The notes under the pieces are model-generated. The model was not told where the DNA came from, searched no databases, and saw nothing but the letters and a program-made list of their open reading frames with translations. DNA of 64,000 nt from positions 248,001 to 312,000 of the forward strand of contig NZ_JAHBBW010000004.1 of NCBI RefSeq assembly GCF_018390535.1, in the 5' to 3' direction. Source of the stretch: Bacteroides propionicigenes. Its GTDB lineage: Bacteria; Bacteroidota; Bacteroidia; Bacteroidales; Bacteroidaceae. This document shows, piece by piece, positions 53,834-62,921 of the stretch. The position numbers and the translations under genes were made by a program. Position 1 is the first letter of the stretch. Each line of letters opens with the position of its first letter.

Positions 53834-54553
53834 TTATAATCCAAAAATTTGTTGATTTTCATGCACCTCTACCATCGCTCTAAAAATAAAGAAATCCGTC
53901 GGTGTTGTAATCTTAATATTTTCCATAGGACCGATGATAGTATTCATCTTATGCCCATAGTGGCTCATTAAAGAGCAAGAATCAACATAGTCATGACACC
54001 CAGCATTCTGTGCTTTTTGGTGCGCATCTAAAATATCTTTAAGTCTAAAGCATTGTGGGGCTCTTGCAATTAAAGAATTTGCCCTCATTGGTATTTCTAG
54101 AGAGTCATCATCTTGTTTTATTACAAATGTTTCTGTTGCAGGAATACAAGTGATGCAATTTCCTTTTTCTATGGTAGTAATAATACATTCCGAAATTGTC
54201 TGCTCTTTAATTAGAGGGCGTACTCCATCATGAATTAAAACATTACAGTTCTCCCCATAAGTATTCTTTGCTATAGTAAGACCATTATAAATTGAGTCTT
54301 GACCAGTTTTCCCCCCAGGCACGACGGCACCAACCTTACTTATCTCAAATTTTTTTAATTGTTTCATCAAGAATGAAATCCAAGGCTCAATACAAACAAC
54401 AACAATGCCATCTATTTCTGGATGGTTGTCGAATAGTTCAAGAGTGTAAATGATAACAGGTTTTCCATTAAGTTCTAAGAACTGTTTAGGTTTAGACACT
54501 GTCTTCATTCTCAATCCAGAACCACCCGCAAAAATAATTGCAATATTTTTCAT
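53834..54553 (-). CDS. IspD/TarI-like cytidylyltransferase
   Basis: 239 residues from ATG 54553, which overlaps the licD stop as ATGA; a TTG at 54577 is not needed. Nucleotide-binding FAGGSGLRM and KPKQFLELNGKPVI, then HDGVRPLI and RAPQCFRLKD match CTP-dependent transferases that make CDP-polyols or CDP-methylerythritol. Because it is embedded between licD and a capsule gene, it more likely activates a surface-polymer precursor (CDP-ribitol or similar) than serves isoprenoid synthesis. Substrate unproven. Confidence 0.85.
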   Translation of the reverse strand: MKNIAIIFAGGSGLRMKTVSKPKQFLELNGKPVIIYTLELFDNHPEIDGIVVVCIEPWISFLMKQLKKFEISKVGAVVPGGKTGQDSIYNGLTIAKNTYGENCNVLIHDGVRPLIKEQTISECIITTIEKGNCITCIPATETFVIKQDDDSLEIPMRANSLIARAPQCFRLKDILDAHQKAQNAGCHDYVDSCSLMSHYGHKMNTIIGPMENIKITTPTDFFIFRAMVEVHENQQIFGL

Positions 54554-55455
54554 TTTTTGTCTATTTTTAAATACCAAAGACCTTTATATACTTTAAAAGA
54601 ATTTTTCAAATCAATAAATTTTATTCTGCTATACCTTCCAGACATATTTTCATAGACATCATCAGGAACCTTCATATAATCTCCGTATATTTTTTTCATG
54701 TAATGATCATATCCTACAGGGATTTTCACAGACACCCCTTCAAACAGAATCTCTGTGGTATCAAACACATGCCTGTCATATTCACGAAATAACCCCTTGA
54801 AAGATGATACTGTTTCCTTGACAATATTAGCAGTATAAAAATCATATCTGGTCATTTGCTTCTGATGATAAGTCCAGAGTTTATATCGTAATTTTTGAGA
54901 CTTTATCATTCCCAAGAGTAACATAACTGGATACCTAAGCATTCTTCCTTGATTATTCGGTAACCTCTGGCAGTTGAATACAGAATACATAATAGAATGA
55001 TAAATCTGAAATGCCCTTGACAATCTTCCGTCAGGACACCCTTCAAAAGGAATAACATCAATATAACAACCATGGTATATATCCTCATTTTCGGAATGAA
55101 ACTGTATAAAAGTTGTTTTTAAATCAACAAGGTTCATAGCTGTATGATGATAATTATGAGAACGATCAGTTCTCACAAGTGCATAATGATCCGTATCAGC
55201 TATCGTGTTCCAAATTTTATACAAACTCTCATAATCCTTTCGGGGCATGAAAACATCTAAATCATCATCCCATGGAATGAAACCGCCATGCCTTACAGCC
55301 CCCAGCATTGTTCCGCCACCACACCAATAATTTAAGCCATTATCTTCACATATCTTCTTAAAGTACATGAAAATTTCAAGAAGTTTATCTTGTAACTGAC
55401 GTATTGTGACATCGTTTGCCAAAACATAATTGCGATATTTATCAATATTATCCAT
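54550..55455 (-). CDS. LicD-family phosphotransferase
   Basis: 301 residues. The family signature CGGGTMLGAVRHGGFIPWDDDLDVFM is split across 44-70 and includes the nucleotidyltransferase-fold Asp pair. LicD-type enzymes transfer phosphocholine or other phospho-polyol groups from a CDP precursor onto glycans. The next gene encodes the likely CDP-donor enzyme, overlapping by 4 nt. Acts in the cytoplasm. Confidence 0.9.
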   Translation of the reverse strand: MDNIDKYRNYVLANDVTIRQLQDKLLEIFMYFKKICEDNGLNYWCGGGTMLGAVRHGGFIPWDDDLDVFMPRKDYESLYKIWNTIADTDHYALVRTDRSHNYHHTAMNLVDLKTTFIQFHSENEDIYHGCYIDVIPFEGCPDGRLSRAFQIYHSIMYSVFNCQRLPNNQGRMLRYPVMLLLGMIKSQKLRYKLWTYHQKQMTRYDFYTANIVKETVSSFKGLFREYDRHVFDTTEILFEGVSVKIPVGYDHYMKKIYGDYMKVPDDVYENMSGRYSRIKFIDLKNSFKVYKGLWYLKIDKK

Positions 55456-56308
55456 TAATGTTAAAAAATGAAGTTATACTCTGTTTAAATCTATACCATA
55501 AAACAAGGAATAAAGAAACATGGAATGGCATTAATTTCATTCTATCATAGTCCTTTCTTAAATTCTTTAACAATATTGAAGGATTATGAATTATCTTTTT
55601 CAATTCCTGACGATATCCATGTCCAAAATTTGCTCCTACAACATTTGCTCCATGTTGCCTATAGAGAATAGTTGGTTCATCAATGTACTCATAAACTCCC
55701 TTTTTAATAAGGATATACTCAACCCAATTATCATGACCACCCATAATATTTTTAAATTGTCTATAAGGAAGTACTAATTCCTTCGCTGCCTTATTAAACA
55801 TTTGTGTGCAACCATAAGAAGCATGTCTATTGGTCCATTGTTTATAGAAACTTTTTGTGTATTCAGGATGACGATTATCTGCTTTCCAAAGAGATGCAGA
55901 CAAAATATTTAAATTCGAATCAACAAGGGTCAGGTCAGTAAAGACACCAATTCCGATAGTTTCATCATGGACAGATTCTATCTCTCTTATACGTTGAAAA
56001 GTCTTTTCCACTTTATCGTTATTCCAAACGTCATCCTGATCACAAAACATGTAATAATCTGCATCTACAACAGAAAGAAGATACATAAAGGATTCTCCAG
56101 CTCCCATGTTTGATGGACATGAGATGTCTATTGAAATTTGTTTGGGGAACTTTGAGGCATATTCATCTAAAACTTTTATAGTACTATCTTTTGAGCCATC
56201 GTCGCGAATATACAAATGCCAATCCTTATTAGTTTGAGATATAATTGACTCTATCTGTTCACCAACAAATTTCTCTCCATTATATGTAGATAATAGAATT
56301 GCAATCAT
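55448..56308 (-). CDS. Glycosyltransferase family 2
   Basis: 286 residues. GT-A fold: AILLSTYNGEKFVGEQIESI at the start, IRDDGSKDST, and the metal motif FCDQDDVW. Similar to rhamnosyltransferases of capsule loci. Overlaps licD by 8 bp and the upstream transferase by ATGA. Confidence 0.92.
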   Translation of the reverse strand: MIAILLSTYNGEKFVGEQIESIISQTNKDWHLYIRDDGSKDSTIKVLDEYASKFPKQISIDISCPSNMGAGESFMYLLSVVDADYYMFCDQDDVWNNDKVEKTFQRIREIESVHDETIGIGVFTDLTLVDSNLNILSASLWKADNRHPEYTKSFYKQWTNRHASYGCTQMFNKAAKELVLPYRQFKNIMGGHDNWVEYILIKKGVYEYIDEPTILYRQHGANVVGANFGHGYRQELKKIIHNPSILLKNLRKDYDRMKLMPFHVSLFLVLWYRFKQSITSFFNING

Positions 56309-57534
56309 ATTATATCAATATTATTTTTGAAAGTTTTCAATTGATTTTCAAAGATATTTTGAGGAAATATACACTTGATTGTTTCAAAACTCAGACGTTT
56401 TCCTTTAAATTTTTGACAGAAATTAGTTATAACTGATTTTGCATTCAAATCCCCTTCAGCAATATTTATCCCAAGTGGATATTGCTCAATCATCTCGTAT
56501 TGAGAATTTTTTTCAAAATAAAAATTAATAATTGGTTTTCCTGTGGAAATCAAATCAAGTGTTTTACTTGGAAATTGTATTGTATTTCTATTTCCAATAC
56601 TCAAAAGAATATCGTACTTTTCGCATATCATTCGACCATACTCCTCAGACGAAACGAATTCATATCTATTGATATTTTTAGGCAGATTAATGAGCATATC
56701 TTCACACTCTCCTTTTTTAATAAATAAATCTGTAACGCTGTTTGTAATTTGTGATATAGTATTCAACATGAATTGAGGGTTACGGATATCCCTGTATACA
56801 GCCCCAGCATATACAAATTTTACCTTTTCATTAATATGTACATTTGATGAAAAATCTTTATACTCTTCATTCAAGGTGAAATTCATGCATACTAATTTTG
56901 AAAGAGGAATTGAAAGTGCACTCTTTGCATATTCATACATCTCGGGGCACATTAGATTAACATCTGCATGAAGATAGAAACTCTTTTCCGTTTTTTTGAA
57001 TAATTTATTCCATAATCCCTTAAATAATTTATACCTGTAATATACATAGTTTGTAGTATATGGATCAGTCACAAAATTCACCCACCTAATATTAGGATGC
57101 TTCTTCTTAAATCTCATTGCTGCAAACTGTGTGAATACTGTATTAGAAACGCTGATTACACAATCAATTTTCTTTTTAGAATGAAGATTCTCAAGCACAT
57201 TGTAATACGAACTACTCTCCCATGAATTTGCATTTGGATTGCATATTTGTGTCATTAATAATTTATGAGCATTAATAAATGCTAGAATAATTGTAACAAC
57301 AACCTTGTTTTGATTCTTATTACAAAACATTAATAACTTATGCCATATACTAGAAATATATAAAATGTTTTCTTTATTAACAAATTCAGTATGTTCTTTA
57401 TACGTCTTTGTTATATAGTAAAAATTACACACACAACTCAAAGCTTTGATATACTTATCAATAACCGCAGATGGTGCACCCATATCAGGATAGTACATAG
57501 TACTCATTACCACCACATTTTTCTTTTGCTTCAT
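56305..57534 (-). CDS. Glycosyltransferase family 4-like protein
   Basis: 409 residues, GT-B layout. N-terminal VVVMSTMYYPDMGAPSAVI, then KFVYAGAVYRDIRNPQFML and the C-terminal nucleotide-binding block SIGNRNTIQFPSKTLDLISTGKPII. Adds one sugar to the lipid-linked repeat. ATGA overlaps on both sides. Confidence 0.85.
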   Translation of the reverse strand: MKQKKNVVVMSTMYYPDMGAPSAVIDKYIKALSCVCNFYYITKTYKEHTEFVNKENILYISSIWHKLLMFCNKNQNKVVVTIILAFINAHKLLMTQICNPNANSWESSSYYNVLENLHSKKKIDCVISVSNTVFTQFAAMRFKKKHPNIRWVNFVTDPYTTNYVYYRYKLFKGLWNKLFKKTEKSFYLHADVNLMCPEMYEYAKSALSIPLSKLVCMNFTLNEEYKDFSSNVHINEKVKFVYAGAVYRDIRNPQFMLNTISQITNSVTDLFIKKGECEDMLINLPKNINRYEFVSSEEYGRMICEKYDILLSIGNRNTIQFPSKTLDLISTGKPIINFYFEKNSQYEMIEQYPLGINIAEGDLNAKSVITNFCQKFKGKRLSFETIKCIFPQNIFENQLKTFKNNIDII

Positions 57535-58727
57535 AGTATTGAAAAAAATGTTCGATATTCCAGAAATTTACCATCCCATTCGTCATTTGTAATCAAATAA
57601 AACCACATATAAATATTAATGGCTAACATTAATCCGATGAGGCATTTTCTAATAAATCCTATTTTTATATTTTGATATACTAAAGGAAATGCCGCTATTG
57701 AAAAAATATCGAAATAATAAGCCAATCTAGCAATAAGCAACATTATTGAGGCAAAAGGAAGGATAACGAAACTGACCATAGACATAAATACTAACTGTCT
57801 TCTTTTTTCTATAATCTTATCATTACATAAATAAAAAATAGAAAGAATAAAAGGAAAATATTCAAAAACACGCCTGATACCAAATTTCATGCCATCTTCC
57901 ATCAAATATTTATCACTATATTCTGATACGACATTTATTACCATAAACTGTTGGAATAATGATTGAGTAAATGAACTAGAAACCCATGCTATAATTACCA
58001 ATATGCCCATTGTAATACCTAACAATTTATCATTTTGCATTGGCAAAAAACACAAAAGTAAAAAAGGTATCATCACAACAGAACTCATATGCAAAGTTGT
58101 AATAACAAACAATAAACCAATAATGGGTAAAATTTGATCAAGATTTATATTTCGTTGTGGGAGGGTATTCTGTAGTTTTTTACTCTGACCATAAACAACA
58201 ATTTGAGATTGTTTTGAAATACTACATGTACTTACAGACTCATTTTTGGTGCAGAGTTTATCTATTTTCATAAATATGTTTACACAAATTGCCATAACAA
58301 ATGATTGGCCAATCATTGACTGCTGTAATATAAATAAATTAAAATTAAAGACATAGATTGACGTGGCAAACCAATAATATTCTCTTGGAACATATCGCTT
58401 AATTAAGCGATAATATGTATTACAAATAAAAACAGATAATAAACCAAAAAAAACGATATATCCTAAAGGGGAAAAGCACTTCATAAAAAATGCCCAGCCT
58501 TGTTCTTTTGTAAATTCTAAGTCAAAAATAATCGTACTAAACGTTATAGATTCATTATATTTAAAATCAGCAACATAAGTCAAATAATCAGTACCAAAAT
58601 CATAACGTAGCGCGGAAAAAATACCCAATATAAAAAAAGACACAAACAACCCATATCGAAACCTTCTAATAGAAGCAAGCCACGAAAAGAAAACAGCTAA
58701 GCAACAAACAGCTAAAGCTACATACAT
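57531..58727 (-). CDS. EpsG-family polysaccharide polymerase (Wzy-type)
   Basis: 398 residues with about 10-12 transmembrane helices. The SALRYDFGTDYLTY segment near the N-terminus is the EpsG signature. A long hydrophilic loop (about 150-190) follows. Joins repeat units in the periplasm after flipping. Located between two glycosyltransferase genes. Confidence 0.9.
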   Translation of the reverse strand: MYVALAVCCLAVFFSWLASIRRFRYGLFVSFFILGIFSALRYDFGTDYLTYVADFKYNESITFSTIIFDLEFTKEQGWAFFMKCFSPLGYIVFFGLLSVFICNTYYRLIKRYVPREYYWFATSIYVFNFNLFILQQSMIGQSFVMAICVNIFMKIDKLCTKNESVSTCSISKQSQIVVYGQSKKLQNTLPQRNINLDQILPIIGLLFVITTLHMSSVVMIPFLLLCFLPMQNDKLLGITMGILVIIAWVSSSFTQSLFQQFMVINVVSEYSDKYLMEDGMKFGIRRVFEYFPFILSIFYLCNDKIIEKRRQLVFMSMVSFVILPFASIMLLIARLAYYFDIFSIAAFPLVYQNIKIGFIRKCLIGLMLAINIYMWFYLITNDEWDGKFLEYRTFFSIL

Positions 58728-58738
58728 ATAAAAATAGA

Positions 58739-59899
58739 TTAGGGAAAGGATTTAATAACAGATTGTAATCGCAGAATATTAGCGTTTTCATCGAACAATT
58801 CTGTTACTTTATTTGATTCTTTATCAATACAAGCTTTTAATTCAGAATATTCATTGTCTAAATGCACTAACTTTTCACAAAATGCAGAGAAATTATTTAT
58901 TGGATATAGCATAGCAAGCTTTCCATTGCATGAATACTCCAATGATTCATCAGTTTGAGCTGCAATAGAAGGAATTCCCAAAGTTATACATTCAGCCATT
59001 GCTAAATTCGCATGAGGAATTGTAAAGTAACTAAGATTGCAATAAGACTGCTTAATAATATGACTGAGATTAAAAACGGAGGGCATACACTTAATTCTAT
59101 CATCTTTTGATATTGCCAAATAAATATCATCTATATAGTGCTTCCCACGATTTAAATAATTAATTAGTTTATTTTGAGAGGATAATGGAGGTACACCAAC
59201 TAGAAGAAGCCTATCTTCTGCAGAAGTACGATAAGTAGAAAAAGCCTTAATTACTTCTAACGCTCCTTTGATAATCTGAGTGCCACCAGTAAACAAAAAC
59301 ACTCGTTTCCCGGTCATATTTTCATTAAAAATTTGTTCAAGTGGCATATATTCAAAGCGTTTCTCCATATTAATCCAATCGTATACAATAGTAGCCTTTT
59401 TCTTAGGAAATATGGAACTACTATAACCATTAATTGCAATTATTCTATCAGAATATATATTTACAAATTTCCGAATAAAACCAAGTTGAAGAATATGTTC
59501 ATTAGATGGCCAGTGCTCTCGAACATGACAAATTGTTTTTGCTCCAAATTTTTTTGCGACCTTCAAATAACCTGCAAGCATCATATTGTTAAAATATACG
59601 ATATCTGGTTTAGATGTGTTCAAAATAGTATTGAATGCCCGTTGAGAAGACAATAGTCTAATATATGCCAAAATACTACCCACCTTATAAATTGGACGAT
59701 TATATGGAAAGAATGACATTTTTGTAAATAAAACTACCTCCACACCTAAATTCGATAATTCTTCAACTAACGGACCATATGACTTTAGTGCAACAATAGG
59801 TTTATAACAATTTGTATCTAACGTCTTTATAATATTTAATAGGCAATAACTTCCACCACCGACACTTGAAGATTGATGTAAAAATAATATTCTCTGCAT
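58739..59899 (-). CDS. Glycosyltransferase family 4
   Basis: 386 residues, GT-B fold. LHQSSSVGGGSYCLLNIIKTL at the N-terminus, RVFLFTGGTQIIKGALEVI before the C-terminal domain, and NLAMAECITLGIPSIA as the E-x7-E-like donor site. 5 bp after the pyruvyl-transferase gene. Confidence 0.9.
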   Translation of the reverse strand: MQRILFLHQSSSVGGGSYCLLNIIKTLDTNCYKPIVALKSYGPLVEELSNLGVEVVLFTKMSFFPYNRPIYKVGSILAYIRLLSSQRAFNTILNTSKPDIVYFNNMMLAGYLKVAKKFGAKTICHVREHWPSNEHILQLGFIRKFVNIYSDRIIAINGYSSSIFPKKKATIVYDWINMEKRFEYMPLEQIFNENMTGKRVFLFTGGTQIIKGALEVIKAFSTYRTSAEDRLLLVGVPPLSSQNKLINYLNRGKHYIDDIYLAISKDDRIKCMPSVFNLSHIIKQSYCNLSYFTIPHANLAMAECITLGIPSIAAQTDESLEYSCNGKLAMLYPINNFSAFCEKLVHLDNEYSELKACIDKESNKVTELFDENANILRLQSVIKSFP

Positions 59900-59904
59900 G
59901 AAAA

Positions 59905-60960
59905 TTAAAAATTCAAGAATTTCTTTCCAATATTTCTTAGTGCATTGAGGTACATATCAACAGAATTCCAATCAATTTTTGTAGACAAAATAATCTCTAT
60001 TTCATTAAGGCTATTTTTATAGAGTATCCTATTAACCATTTTAATTGGTGTTAAGAGAGTGTAAAAACGATCGTTCATTCCGACATTACCATTCAATTCA
60101 GTAATAACAACAAAAGGAATATGGAATTTTAGGCACATAACTACACAATGAAATGAGTCTGTAATGACTGAATTCGCGTGTTTTATTAAATATAGCCAAG
60201 ATTCAACAGAAGAATCACCTAAATCATTATTCCAAATAAGATCTCGAGTTCTATCCTTTATCAAAGATTTTCTTTCTTTCATATTTCTAATAAAAAAACA
60301 ATAAGTATAATCCCTAGAAACTTTGCCCTCATACTGATCAGCCAAATTATCAAAGAAAGAATAGGGCATCAAAAGTGTAGGGTCTGGAGCAACACTTACA
60401 TTTTTTATTCCCATAGATGAAACAATATTTTTTCCTGTATTCTCTCTAACACTAATCATTGAAAAAGATTTCAGATACTTTGCTGCAATCGAAAACTGCT
60501 CTTCTGGATAAGTGATACATCCAAAACTAACTGCATAAGCAATCTTGGTTCCATCAAAATTGAAACCAAGATAATATGCCGAAGACCCATTCTTATTTCC
60601 TTCACCAGTAGCAAGAAAATATGGATTCAGAACTTGGTCACTACCTGAAATTAGAACATCAAATCCAGTAACCAAATTTGATATTTTTTTACAGGAACAA
60701 ACACGTTCTGTCTGATTTAAATATTTTTTCCGGAAATTACTTAATCTTAGTTCTTTTTTTCGTTCTAACAAATATTCGGAAATTTTCAAGAATTTATATT
60801 TTCTTATAAAATTCAAGATTGTATCATCATAATTCTTTGGTTTATAATTAACAATACAGACGTCATGTCCTTCTAATTTCAAATATTCTTGAAGAGCATA
60901 AGCCTGTAAAATAGCTCCGTAGTTTACTGCCCAGTGGAATGTTAAGATTCCTATTTTCAT
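59905..60960 (-). CDS. Polysaccharide pyruvyl transferase family protein
   Basis: 351 residues. KIGILTFHWAVNYGAILQAYAL at the N-terminus and a C-terminal SVITDSFHCVVMCLKFHIPFVVI block define the PF04230 fold. Adds pyruvate ketals from PEP, giving an acidic polymer. 6 bp after the next gene. Confidence 0.9.
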   Translation of the reverse strand: MKIGILTFHWAVNYGAILQAYALQEYLKLEGHDVCIVNYKPKNYDDTILNFIRKYKFLKISEYLLERKKELRLSNFRKKYLNQTERVCSCKKISNLVTGFDVLISGSDQVLNPYFLATGEGNKNGSSAYYLGFNFDGTKIAYAVSFGCITYPEEQFSIAAKYLKSFSMISVRENTGKNIVSSMGIKNVSVAPDPTLLMPYSFFDNLADQYEGKVSRDYTYCFFIRNMKERKSLIKDRTRDLIWNNDLGDSSVESWLYLIKHANSVITDSFHCVVMCLKFHIPFVVITELNGNVGMNDRFYTLLTPIKMVNRILYKNSLNEIEIILSTKIDWNSVDMYLNALRNIGKKFLNF

Positions 60961-60966
60961 AACAAT

Positions 60967-61875
60967 CTATTTCAATATCTTTAAATCGGATAGTACTCTA
61001 TTTGTAAACCTCTTTGCACCAGTCTTATTTAGGATTCCTGCATTCTTATAAAGAGTTATATCTCGAAATTCTTTATCTGAGAAATAATTTAGAAACAGAA
61101 CTTTATTATTTGTTGAAGCCTGCACATAATCCTCGATGTATTGTTTAATAAAAGCACTATCAAAATATTCAAGCAGTGAGTTGGATGTAGGAGGTAGAAC
61201 TATAACTGGCTTAAAGTTATGAGATATACATAATTCAATAAGCTTCTCCAATGCAATAACTGCCATCTTAAATCGATCTTGGTTTACTAGACTAAATCTA
61301 TCATTCAAGCTGTAAAGAGAGAACTGTTTTTTCCAACTATCTATCCAAACAATAGCATCCTTGTCTATTTCCTCCTTGGTAAGAATATGGTTAGTTTGTT
61401 TTATTCTTATACCTAATTCACTAAATAAAGAAACAAGTGGAAAATATTTATATGGATTCTCTTTTATGTCGTATACTAAGCTCTTCCGCTCCATAGAAAA
61501 GTTAGGGATGCTCATAGCATCAACAATAGAATACATTTTGTCTGGGAGATATTGTTTTCCATCATCCAAGCAAGAAAAAGGACATAGTGTAATAATAACT
61601 ATTGCATTGTCACTTAAAAAACTTAAATAATTAGAAAGGATAGCATAATCTCCAACAAAAGTCTGAGGAGCCATAGCCCAGTTAGCGGCCTTATTATTAC
61701 AATTAGAATAATCAAATGCATATTTGGATACACTGCTACCCAAATTTACAATTTCAAGATTTAAGTTTTTTTGTTTCCAAAACTTTTCACAATCTGCAAA
61801 TACTACTTCTCTATACCAAAAAGTACGTTTAATTAGTGCATTGATCCTTCTTTTTACTTTTGTTGACATGTTCAT
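60967..61875 (-). CDS. SGNH-like protein of unknown function in the capsule operon
   Basis: 302 residues from ATG 61875, which forms an ATGA overlap with the aldo/keto-reductase stop; a TTG at 61887 is not preferred. EIVNLGSSVSKYAFDY resembles the first SGNH-hydrolase motif, and KPVIVLPPTSNSLLEYF and LNKTGAKRFTNRVL resemble later ones. The usual D-x-x-H of the last motif appears as NAGIL, without His. No signal peptide. It may be a sugar-modifying esterase or acyltransferase relative whose activity is doubtful. Confidence 0.55.
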   Translation of the reverse strand: MNMSTKVKRRINALIKRTFWYREVVFADCEKFWKQKNLNLEIVNLGSSVSKYAFDYSNCNNKAANWAMAPQTFVGDYAILSNYLSFLSDNAIVIITLCPFSCLDDGKQYLPDKMYSIVDAMSIPNFSMERKSLVYDIKENPYKYFPLVSLFSELGIRIKQTNHILTKEEIDKDAIVWIDSWKKQFSLYSLNDRFSLVNQDRFKMAVIALEKLIELCISHNFKPVIVLPPTSNSLLEYFDSAFIKQYIEDYVQASTNNKVLFLNYFSDKEFRDITLYKNAGILNKTGAKRFTNRVLSDLKILK

Positions 61876-62765
61876 ATACCAGGACAATATAATGATTCTG
61901 CAGCGACTACAAAATCTTGGTTAAACGAATTTATATATTGAACTTCTTCTTTAGTAAGGGAGAAATCTAAAATAGAAAAATTCTCTTTTAATCTATTTTT
62001 ATTCTTACTTTTGGGTATAGGTATACAGCCTCTGTCAACATGCCATCTCAAAATTATCTGGCTCAATGATTTATTATATTTATTCATAATTTGCGATAAA
62101 GCTTCTTCTGCAATTTTACCTTTTACACCAAGTAATGGAGAATAGCACAATGGCATAATGTTATTATTATTTAAGAAGGAAAGCAAGTTTTCTCTAGTGC
62201 AAAGGGGGCTGAAAAAGACTTCATTAATAGCAGGAATCTCACCTGACTTTTTGATGACTTCAATATGCTTTTGAAAAAAGTTGGAGACTCCTATATATCT
62301 GATAATACCTTCATTTTTTAGACTAATTAGTTCTTCCCAAATTTCATAATAATAGCCAGGAAATGGATAATGAATAAGTACCGAGTCAATATATTGTGTT
62401 TTCATCTCTCTCAATGATATAGAGATTTTTTCTCTTACGACATCCCTTACAGTATGAAGTTTCTGATGAATAGAATTCGGGTTAAACCAAACGCCATCTA
62501 GTGGATCATCCCAATAAGAGTTATCCTGAGATATTTTTGTTTGAAAGAATAAATCTTCTCTTTCTAATCCTGTTTTTTGATAAAGTTCAGAACATGCGAT
62601 ACCAATTCCTGTTTCGCCTCGATAATCATCTGATGTATCAATTAATCTATATCCAATTTGAGCTGCGGCCAAAACTGTGTCTGCCATCTCTCTACCTTGC
62701 AATGGGAAAGTACCTAGTCCAATAGGAGGTACAGGCAAACCGGATAATGTTTTTAGTTCTTTCAT
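61872..62765 (-). CDS. Aldo/keto reductase
   Basis: About 297 residues from ATG 62765 (MKELKTLSGLPV); an earlier ATG at 62801 is possible. GLGTFPLQG, DTSDDYRGE with the catalytic Asp and Tyr, FQTKIS with Lys, and VLIHYP with His give the AKR tetrad. The NADP-binding end IPIPKSKNKNRLKEN is intact. Could supply a reduced sugar or polyol to the polymer. Unusual in capsule loci. 156 bp after the flippase stop. Confidence 0.85.
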   Translation of the reverse strand: MKELKTLSGLPVPPIGLGTFPLQGREMADTVLAAAQIGYRLIDTSDDYRGETGIGIACSELYQKTGLEREDLFFQTKISQDNSYWDDPLDGVWFNPNSIHQKLHTVRDVVREKISISLREMKTQYIDSVLIHYPFPGYYYEIWEELISLKNEGIIRYIGVSNFFQKHIEVIKKSGEIPAINEVFFSPLCTRENLLSFLNNNNIMPLCYSPLLGVKGKIAEEALSQIMNKYNKSLSQIILRWHVDRGCIPIPKSKNKNRLKENFSILDFSLTKEEVQYINSFNQDFVVAAESLYCPGI

Positions 62766-62921
62766 AATTAGTTTAAACTTATTTCTTGCATTCTTGGACA
62801 TTAATAAGAGATTTTGAAGTGTTCATATAAACAATATTTATTTCTATTGTCTAAATTAACTATAGCACTGTAAGCATACCAAAGAACCTAAACAACTATT
62901 TGCTTGCTATTCCTGGTTAAT

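Noticed and set aside
53834..54577. IspD-like protein as the isoprenoid-pathway enzyme
   Set aside because: It is embedded in a capsule operon by ATGA overlap with licD; a housekeeping ispD is expected elsewhere. Not excluded without an assay.
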